DNA of 20,914 bases from Tulasnella sp. 424 (lineage: Eukaryota > Basidiomycota > Agaricomycetes > Cantharellales > Tulasnellaceae): contig WSUB01000336.1 in NCBI GenBank assembly GCA_019633425.1, forward strand, positions 1 to 20,914, given 5' to 3'. This document shows, in pieces, positions 1 through 7,030 of the stretch. The notes below the pieces were generated by a model that saw only the letters and a program-made list of their open reading frames with translations, was not told the origin of the DNA and did no database searches. A program made the position numbers and the translations under genes. The stretch's first letter is position 1; each line of letters begins with the position of its first letter.

Positions 1-131
1 GCTGGGAGATCCACTGAGGACTCTCGTCCCTGATTGCGGGGAGGTCAAGTGGCAATATATATATCTACGTGAGTTAGGGTATATTGTAAGGCCATTAATA
101 TTCGTAGTGACGTAAGATGGACAAGTGACAT

Positions 132-158
132 GGTCGATGGGTGACTCACCCATCGACC
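132..158. repeat. Perfect 13-bp inverted repeat, only in unit A
   Basis: GGTCGATGGGTGA at 132-144 is followed by one base and then its exact reverse complement at 146-158. Unit B has the first arm (about 6273-6285) but lacks the next 21 bases. The extra 21 bases in A are bounded by the direct repeat GGGTGA (139-144 and 160-165). This looks like a short inverted templated insertion, or alternatively a deletion between the direct repeats in B. It lies 23 bp inside the left duplication breakpoint. It could form a hairpin, but no function is shown. Confidence 0.85.
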
Positions 159-204
159 AGGGTGAGACGCACGCGCGAAGTGAATTCGACCGCGGACAAG
201 TCGT

Positions 205-672
205 CTACCGTACCGAGTGGGTCTCCCGCTGCGGTTTTCTCCGCACAAAAAGAATCAAACACCCTCTTGAAAAAAGGAGCCCCGCGTGATAATCCTGCTC
301 AACCTTCTCTATTACCTGTACCATCTTCCGGAATCGATCTTCTTTGCCTAAAATTCTCCTTACGATTCATGGTGGATGTATAAAATGATCACCCAAATCG
401 GCTACCTACATTGCTAAGAGACTGCCTCCCCTCAAGGTAGCGGGCCCTACTAGCATTATATCAGCTTGTTCCATTAATAGCGCCTGACCATCCCTAATCG
501 AGACCCACGATAGTCATTGAGCGACGTCGTATGAGGAGAATTGCGAGGACGGAGTTTGGCGCGTGCACGTGGTTGCATGAGGTAAGCAACCGGTGTTCAC
601 CAACATTCCACCATTGCAAGTGCAGTATCATTAGTCTGACATCCTCCGCAAATTAGTAGCCAAGCCATCCAT
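205..672 (-). pseudogene. Broken unit-A copy of the 148-residue unknown gene
   Basis: This is the unit-A counterpart of the open frame at 6326-6772. The start ATG (672) and first codons are kept, but the reading frame meets TAA TGA after about 13 codons. The cause is that a 42-base segment near 592-633 replaces 9 bases of unit B. Further on, one base is missing near 496 relative to B (CCCTAATCG against CCCTAGATCG), which shifts the frame. The C-terminal third remains readable and ends at a TAG at 205-207. Two independent lesions make a functional product unlikely. What the ancestral protein did is not known. Confidence 0.7.
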
Positions 673-941
673 GCGCAGACGACGGACACTATTAGGAGAA
701 GATCAGCACTTTTCAACTCAACGACACGAGTCGAGCACATCACGAGGCAAGCCACCAAACATGCCTCTCGGGACAGGACACAGCGAGGAGCCTCAGCCGC
801 CCACACTGACTCAAACGGCGGTTCCACCGCTCGTCTCAGTGCACCACCTCATACTTCCGTCTACTATATCCACCGCTCCTGCCTCAGCCCGCTCGACTCA
901 CAACAAGATCGAATAGACGAAATACTTCAAACCTTTGTTCA

Positions 942-3601
942 ATGCACAAACCTGTCTCGAGGTTCTTCGAGCCATCTCGCAACCTCAGGGTTCAGAACCC
1001 GACTTCGGGCTCACACACCCCTACGACGAATGAAGATATTGACCAAGGCTACGTCCTAGACGGATATGAAGACGCTGCACCTGAAGTGGCTGAAGCGTCA
1101 GCACCGAAGAAACCGTCTGTAGTCAGTCGTATCTATCGTTCTCAAGTGTTCCCGACCACTGACAAGAATACCACAGCGGGAAAGACTGGATGCTCTGTCG
1201 AGCTTCAGGATTTCTCCAGATACAATCAACTTTCCTTCAGCGGGATCCGGTGGAAGTGGTGGCAAGGCCGACGTGGCCAAAGCGACATTCAAAAGACACA
1301 TATGGAGCCGCAAAGAGGCTGTGGCGGTGAAAAAGCTCCGACTCGGCGACGCGAGGACACAACCCAAGGTTTCCAGGGTAGGAATGATAATACCTATCGC
1401 TCCGCTATACAAGGCTTATGAATTTCACCTAGGAATTTGCCCATGAAGTAGGGGTGATGGCCGGGCTGTCACATGAGAATATCGTCCGATTGATCGGGTT
1501 TGTCGAAGACCTCAAAAACGGAAAGGCCTGGATAGTTATGTCCTGGGAACCGAATGGAAATGTTAGCGAATTCCTTGCCACCGGAGAGTGGGAACTTGTA
1601 GAACGCGTTTCACTTGTAAGCGAAACTCGTCCAGAGAGGAGACCCAGGAACAGCCACTCACGTGTTTGTTCCAGATCAAGGATACATTCGAGGGTATCAG
1701 GTACCTACATACCCGCCAACCACCGATTTGCCACGGCGACCTTAAATCAGTCAGTTGGTCGATCTACACTCATCTAGGGCCTGTGGTCTCACTGAACGCT
1801 GCGTTAGTTCAACATTCTAGTTAGCTCGTCCCATCGCGCGATCATTACCGACTTTGGATCGGCCCGTGCAATCACTGAGCCAGAGGAAGGGGCCACGGGC
1901 GAAGAGATTGGCCGAGGGGTCCAAGGAAATGATCCGACCACGGAGCAAGATTGCCCGCAAATACACGTCGGTGCAACTGGGAATCAGTTAACCTTGACAG
2001 GGCCCGCATTCTCCCTCCGCTGGGCGCCTCCTGAGGTTGTGAGCGGAAGACGTCCTCGTTTATCGAGTGATATCTGGGCAGGCAGCTGGATCTGCTGGGA
2101 GGTAGGTTCACCCACGAATGTTCGGGATTCGACTTGTAGTTGCTGAATCCCATCAACTGGTCCTTGCTAGGTCATAACAGACAAACTTCCATTCGCCGAA
2201 CTCGAGTCAGCGGGCGCTATAACAATGATGGTGATCCAAGGAGATGTTCCATCGGCTCGCGAAGATGCTCAACTGGGACAGATCGTCGCACTTTGTAACC
2301 TGATGAAGGATTGTTGGGCGTTCGATCCCAAAGCCAGACCTACCGTTGCTCAGTGCTGCCATCAGCTAAGCTTGATCGTGAGTCCCCCACTGATTTCGAT
2401 ATAAACATTATTAACGTGCATCTCCTTTCGGCCGTCAATCCCCCCATCACGTTGGAAGCCTTCGGGTCCCAGAGTCCCGTCCGTCGAGCTTTTCATCGCG
2501 TCGGGTCAAGTTCAACTCGAACAGAAGAACTATGAAAATGCTGCCTTATTGTTTCAACAAGCACTGGTTTTGGCGAGATCCTCAGGTCTTGGACAAGCGG
2601 CCGCAATCGTGTTGGGCTCTTTGGGAAACGTCTACAGTGTTCAATCCAAATACACCCAGGCCGAAGAGTCGTACACCCAAGCGCAAGAAATATTCACTGA
2701 CATCGGTGATGACGAGGGCCGAGCGCGCACGTTGTGTAACCTGGGATTCATGTACATGTTTCAACCCAAATACACCCAGGCCGAAGAGTCGTACACCCGA
2801 GCGCAAGAAATATACACTCGCACCGGGAATGACCAGGGCCGAGCGAACACGTTGTATAGCCTGGGAGAAGTCTACCGTCTTCAATCCAAATACACCCAAA
2901 CCGAAGAGTCGTACACCCGAGCGGAAGAAATATACACTCGCATCGGTAATGACCGGTACCGAGCGAGCACGTTGAAAAGCCTGGGAGCCGTCTACCGTGT
3001 TCAATCCAAATACACCCAGGCCGAAGAGTCGTACACCGAAGCGCAAGAAATATACGCTCGCATCGGTAAGGACGGGTACCGAGCGAGCATGTTGGAAAGC
3101 CTGGGAGAGCTCTACCGTGTTCAATCCAAATACACCCAGGCCGAAGAGTCGTACACCCAAGCGCAAAAAATATACACTCGCATCGGGAATGACCGCGGCC
3201 GAGCGAACACGTTGAATGGCCTGGGAGGCGTCTACCGTGTTCAATCCAAATACACCCAGGCCGAAGAGTCGTTCACCCAAGCACAAGAAATATACACTCG
3301 TATCGGGAGTGACCACGGCCGAGCGGACACCTTGAATCGCCTGGGAAACGTGTACCGTCTTCAATCCAAATACACCCAGGCCGAAGAGTCGTTCACCCAA
3401 GCACAAGAAATATACACTCGCATCGGGAGTGACCACGGCCGAGCGAACACGTTGGATAGCCTGGGAGACCTCTACCGTCTTCAATCCAAATACACCCAGG
3501 CTGAAGAGTCGTACACCCAAGCGCAAGAAATATACACTCGCAACGGTGATGACCAGAGCCGGGCAAAAACGCTACTGGCTCTTAGAGGCCTGCGCCTGTA
3601 G
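942..3601 (+). CDS. TKL-like protein kinase fused to tandem TPRs, copy A (possibly damaged)
   Basis: Multi-exon gene for a probable cytoplasmic signalling kinase with a TPR tail. Introns read from splice signals and frame: 1378-1432, 1616-1674, 1750-1807 and 2102-2170. A change of frame between the N-terminal segment and the kinase needs another intron, for example 1129-1240. Kinase motifs in order: glycine-rich loop GSGGSGGKADV, beta-3 lysine in VAVKK, alpha-C glutamate in FAHEV, catalytic loop HGDLKSFN (non-RD, glycine before the aspartate), DFGSARA, then APPEVV after an unusually long ~55-residue activation segment, and a C-lobe arginine in KARP. Exon sizes match copy B exactly between 1433 and 2377. 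The kinase/TPR junction is damaged. The donor GTGAGT at 2378 remains, but the acceptor AG used in B is GG here (2430-2431), and an in-frame TAA lies at about 2402. Splicing to AG at 2457-2458 would restore the frame and give about 741 residues. Otherwise the kinase stops before the TPRs. The real state needs transcript data. Confidence 0.65.
2621..3580 (+). repeat. 120-bp coding repeat array, 8 TPR units (copy A)
   Basis: Eight contiguous 120-bp units each encode one 40-residue TPR. Units open with LGxVYR and share the near-invariant core QSKYTQAEES. A more divergent TPR-like segment precedes them (about 2520-2620). The 40-residue period is like LGN- or AfsR-type TPRs rather than the 34-residue canonical unit. 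Differences concentrate at the third residue of each unit, the residue before QSK, the Tyr/Phe after AEES, and the segment around IGxDxxRAxTLxx. Units 6 and 7 (about 3221-3460) are nearly identical, pointing to a recent unit duplication. The array is read in frame to the stop at 3599-3601, after LRGLRL. Confidence 0.9.
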
Positions 3602-4466
3602 CAATGTCGTGGGACCGAGGCGACCTCGCAATGTAGCGACGAGAGAAAGAGAGAGAGATGCGAGGATTTGTAACATTGATGATGCAGAAGATACCTCCCA
3701 ACAGCTTGCCGAGACCTTACTCTTTCATAACACGACAGCAGTACACTCGTGATGACACCCCAGTTATAAGGCTTTCAAGGTGATGGCTTGTTCATCTCAA
3801 TATCTTCACTAGAATAGTCAACCGTTCACAAAATTCTGTTTAGCCACATCGTGTGTATTATACTTGTTCATTTGGTACGATGGATAAGGACAGATTCAAA
3901 CCTATTCTGGGATATCTCCCCTGACATTCAGGGCCGCGTAGCCTTGAACGACTCCATGACAATGTCGAAGAGGCCATTTCACCTCTCTGTTTTGCCTCTT
4001 CAGGCTGTAGCCTTGCGAACCATCATTCGATGTGCGTTAGTTTCTGTATACGTATTATAGACGCCCCTTTGTACTATCCAAGAGCACTTCACGTAATCAA
4101 CATGCGCAGAGGCAAGGTTCCTCGTTGCATCTAGCCATGCCCTTGTGTATCCGAATTTACGAGCTTCGACGCGTTCATTTCAGAAGACGACCGAGGCCAA
4201 GAGGCGACAATTCCAGAAGCTGGCTTTACCTCAAAATAATTAATCCTAATTCCACGATTGTCGAGCCGGGAGATCTTTCCGCTTACCGCGTCCGTACTCC
4301 ATCAACGATCTCCCAGCCTGGCTCATTTGCACAAGGTTGAGGCTGCATACCTGGCTATGCGAGTGGTTAAGGTTCACTTCAAGCCGACAGATAAGATGGC
4401 CCGAAGCTCGCTGAGAGACCCGCGCTTATGTAACTGAGTAACCCTCCGCATGGTGCGTTTCTCCAG
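3602..4466 (+). other. Kinase-TPR 3' region and decayed coding sequence, unit A
   Basis: No complete gene can be supported here. The first ~250 bp looks like 3' untranslated sequence and holds a purine GA tract (3641-3658). From about 3850 to 4440 there are coding-like pieces. One frame encodes a stretch beginning HALVYPNLRA (about 4136) and continuing past LRASTRSF. Another encodes MRVVKVHFKPTDKMARSSL (about 4357-4413), ending in a TGA at about 4434. Compared with unit B the first piece differs by single-base and longer indels that change the frame in both copies. It is best read as gene remnant or poorly resolved small exons of an unknown gene. Confidence 0.35.
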
Positions 4467-4682
4467 GCCAAGAGCGAAGCAAAGCGTTCTTATTCTCATT
4501 ACCTGAAGGCTCTCAGCGCTGTCGACCAAGGGGTCCTCAAGGGGTGCGAGGCGTGTTTAGGCGGTGATGCTGTAGATGCCGCTTTCCATGCCGCTTTCGC
4601 GCTTTCCTGTTCGTCGGCCTTTTCGACTTGGCCGTTCGGAACGAGTAGGAAGAGAGGTGGGTCAATAAGATTAAACATCTAG
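4467..4682 (+). CDS. Possible last exon of an unknown gene, unit A
   Basis: An open segment follows an acceptor-like TTTCTCCAG (ends 4466) and runs 71 codons to TAG at 4680-4682. It begins AKSEAKRSYSHYLKAL. The unit-B counterpart keeps the same frame and stop, and the only length difference is one codon, which suggests coding constraint. The matching upstream exon is unclear: a GTAACT donor 37 bp upstream would make a very short intron and does not give an open frame. The product is not recognised. The 3' end faces the TACO1-family pseudogene, 107 bp away. Confidence 0.35.
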   Translation, partial: AKSEAKRSYSHYLKALSAVDQGVLKGCEACLGGDAVDAAFHAAFALSCSSAFSTWPFGTSRKRGGSIRLNI

Positions 4683-4789
4683 CCTAGAACGCTGGAAGAT
4701 GAACAAAAGGTTATCAGCGAGCTTTTCACGACGTTTGCCGTAGCGCTCCGAACGTACCTAAATCTAGCACACCCTGCCGAGCGCCTCGT

Positions 4790-6057
4790 TTATTCCTTTT
4801 CCCATCTTCCCCTCAAAGTCCACACAACATCCACATCAGGATCTTCACTCAACGCCTTGCACAGTTTTTCCACCTGCTCTTCATCTTCCTTGTTCAGCTC
4901 TGGTAGCGGCGCCTCAGGGTCGGCTGGAATGTATTCAAACCCGGATTCAAGGACAATGTGCTCTTGCGGTGAAGAGGTCAAGGCTGTTTGGACTGCGGAG
5001 AGTGTTGATGGAGAGGTTGTTATCTGTGACAAGTAGTGTCTTGGTTAGAGAGAAGCCAGACGAAAGAGGAGAGCGAAGACGGTGCCACCAACCTCCAACT
5101 CCGTTTGAGCAGGATCCTCGGTATTCAATTCGCCCTCCAGTTCTTCGGCACCAGATTCGATGACGTCGTCGTAGACTTGATCATGTGTTGCACCTTCCCT
5201 CGGGCGAAGCACGATTTTACCTATTTTTCGGAAGGCATACGCTACCGGAGCGACTCGGCCACTGTGTTCGATTCGCGGCCGCGAGTTCAGCTCGTGTTCA
5301 TATCGCGGGAGAAGAACCGGTGCCTACCCTTTGTCCTTGAGAATCATCTTGACGTTTTTGGCGGTCCGTGTAGCACTATCACTCAATGTCTCTCTGGAAG
5401 TTGCGAGAAAGTTAATGCAAAACGTATCAGTCACTCGTGAGGTGATGTTCCAGGTAGGATTCTTCGGCTTACATTATCATAGGGAAGTTTCCTGGGCCGA
5501 GAGCTTCGTATGTATTTGCTACGAGTGAATCTTCAGCTTGGGTAGGACCTGTGGCTTGCCAGCGCTGCCGTGATGTTGTCTTTGGGAACGTCAAGGCTTT
5601 CAGCGCTGCGGAGAGCCGAAGCGAGGGCTGCATTCGTGGTTGGGTCCGAGCCTCCCTCTGAAAGTGTGATCGAGACATTCGGTGAGCTGTGATTATGTAA
5701 GTAGGCAGCTTATTACTTACTTCGAGCTGCGGCGATGATTTCCTAAGAATGTCCCAAGTTTGATGGGAACTGTCGCGTAAATATGGGACAAAGATGGCCC
5801 ACACTGGCAGCTTTTGAAATCTCACCCATTTTTTCTTGTCCTCAATTACTTTCTCTCGATGAATTTTACTCCATTGAAGGGAAGGCGTATTAGCTCAATC
5901 CCATAGGTGTCAGAAAAAACCTTGCCGGTCTCCATACTCCGTTGTGTCCTGAATACAGTAATGAAGACGAGCATATGCGACTTGACCTTGAAGATGACTT
6001 GAGTGTAGTCGCAGAGAGTAATCGGAATGCAGGCGACGCTAAAGCGATAGAGAACAT
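4790..6057 (-). pseudogene. YebC/TACO1-family gene, copy A, degraded
   Basis: All seven exons of the intact copy at 10517-11781 can be matched: 5938-6057, about 5816-5878, 5721-5742, 5473-5657, 5328-5393, 5093-5261 and 4790-5023. The mitochondrial-type leader and the start of the YebC domain (SGHN) are readable in exon 1. Three lesions are seen. The intron-1 acceptor CAG of copy B is CAA here. Exon 2 lacks one base in its second half. Exon 4 is 185 instead of 187 bases, having lost two bases near 5555 in the codons for ALAKA, which shifts the frame into a stop. The last three exons are still well conserved, so decay is recent relative to the duplication. A product of the YebC family is very unlikely from this copy. 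Confidence 0.8.
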
Positions 6058-6325
6058 TTTGAGATAGCCGTAGAGCAGGCACGCCCCGTTGTGGGAACAT
6101 TTTGCGGCCAATGTTTTGGAGCTGTTGAGGGTGTCCATCGCCTCCTTTCCTCGAGTCTGTGTCCAACATCGGCATACGCCCTCCTCTCGTTACTACTCAC
6201 GACCCCATGAGGATTTTCCCATACAAGACCCAACGCCCTCAAAGGATAGCGACGTAAGATGGACAAGTGACATGGTCGATGGGTGAGACGCACGCGCGAA
6301 GTGAATTCGACCGCGGACAAGCTGT

Positions 6326-6772
6326 CTATATACCGTACCGACGGGTCTCCCGCTGCGGGTTTCTCCGCACAAAAAGAATAAAATCCCCTCTTGAAACAGG
6401 GAGCCCCGCGTCATAATCTTGCTCAACCTTCTCTATTGCCTGTACCATCTTCTGGAATCGCTCTTCTCTGCCTAAACTCTCCTTACGATTCATGGTTGGA
6501 TGTATAAAGTGATCACCCAAATCGGCTCCCCACATTGCTAAGAGACTGCCTCCCCTCAAGGTAGCGGGCCCTACTAGCTTTATATCAGTATGTTTCATTA
6601 ATAGCGCTTGAACGTCCCTAGATCGAAACCCACGATAGTCGTTGAGCGACGTCATATGTGGAATATCGAATAGAATCGTAGTTTGGCGCGTGCACCACGT
6701 GGCTGCATGAGGTAAGCGACCGTTGATCACGTCTGACATCCTCCGCAAATTAGTAGTAGCCAAGCCATCCAT
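6326..6772 (-). CDS. Hypothetical protein, 148 residues, unit B
   Basis: This open frame starts at the first ATG after an upstream in-frame stop and ends at TAG (6326-6328). The composition is that of a normal soluble protein. It has a mixed charged C-terminal half with a likely helix around ERFQKMVQAIEKVEQDYD and no signal peptide or membrane segment. I do not recognise the family. It is divergent from the kinase-TPR gene, with 258 bp between the two starts. The unit-A copy is destroyed by an in-frame stop and a frameshift, so either only B is functional or neither is under selection. It could also be one exon of a larger gene. Confidence 0.5.
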   Translation of the reverse strand: MDGLATTNLRRMSDVINGRLPHAATWCTRQTTILFDIPHMTSLNDYRGFRSRDVQALLMKHTDIKLVGPATLRGGSLLAMWGADLGDHFIHPTMNRKESLGREERFQKMVQAIEKVEQDYDAGLPVSRGDFILFVRRNPQRETRRYGI

Positions 6773-7030
6773 GCGCAGAGGGACACTATTCAGGGAAGAT
6801 CGACGCTTTTCAACTCAGCGGCACAACTCGAGCAAATCACGAGGCAAACCACCAAACATGCCTCTCGGGACAAGGAGCCTCAGGCGCCCACACCGGCGTT
6901 ACGCTGACTCGTTCCATCGCTCGTCCGTTGCACCACCTCATACTTCCGTCTGCTATATCCACTGCTCCTGCCCCAGCCCGCTCGACTCATAGCAAGATCA
7001 AATAGACGAAATACTTCAAACCTTTGTTCA
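6773..7030. promoter_or_regulatory. Divergent 5' region between the small gene and kinase-TPR copy B
   Basis: This 258-bp interval separates two divergent start codons, so it should hold the 5' regions of both if both are genes. The segment just before the kinase start (AATACTTCAAACCTTTGTTC) is identical in both units apart from position (about 921-940 and 7010-7029). No clear TATA or CCAAT element could be assigned. The assignment rests on position only. Confidence 0.3.

Larger units (their letters stand above)
109..6250. repeat. Tandem segmental duplication, unit A
   Basis: This is the left copy of a ~6 kb block present twice head to tail. It starts at GACGTAAGATGG (109) and runs to the point where the same string recurs at 6251. 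It holds the broken small gene, kinase-TPR gene A, the decayed middle region and the TACO1 pseudogene, in the same order and orientation as unit B. Identity by eye is about 92-95% in exons, with scattered small indels. A is 419 bp longer than B, and 360 bp of this is three extra TPR units. Sequence left of 109 does not recur at 6250, so 109 is the left breakpoint to within a few bases. Confidence 0.9.

Noticed and set aside
671..916. Plus-strand 81-codon frame upstream of kinase copy A
   Set aside because: It is not conserved as a frame in unit B, has low-complexity content and overlaps the start of the opposite-strand small gene.
1750..1820. Intron ending at TTCTAG 1820 in the kinase gene
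   Set aside because: This acceptor gives the wrong frame. Ending the intron at 1807 yields the expected catalytic-loop continuation DLKSFNILV in both copies.
2532..2975. Plus-strand frame with repeated Pro/Arg/Lys-rich peptide
   Set aside because: Shifted-frame shadow of the TPR array for the same periodicity reason. The similar frames at 2997-3215, 3429-3752 and 8995-9264 are also shadows.
2582..3526. 314-codon open frame on the minus strand across TPR array A
   Set aside because: It exists because the 120-bp unit is a multiple of three, so any frame without a stop in one unit stays open. The plus-strand TPR frame fits a known fold and continues from the kinase.
2621..3580. Regular 120-bp repeats as a possible CRISPR or satellite
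   Set aside because: There are no alternating repeats and unique spacers; the units are contiguous, coding and in frame with conserved TPR residues.
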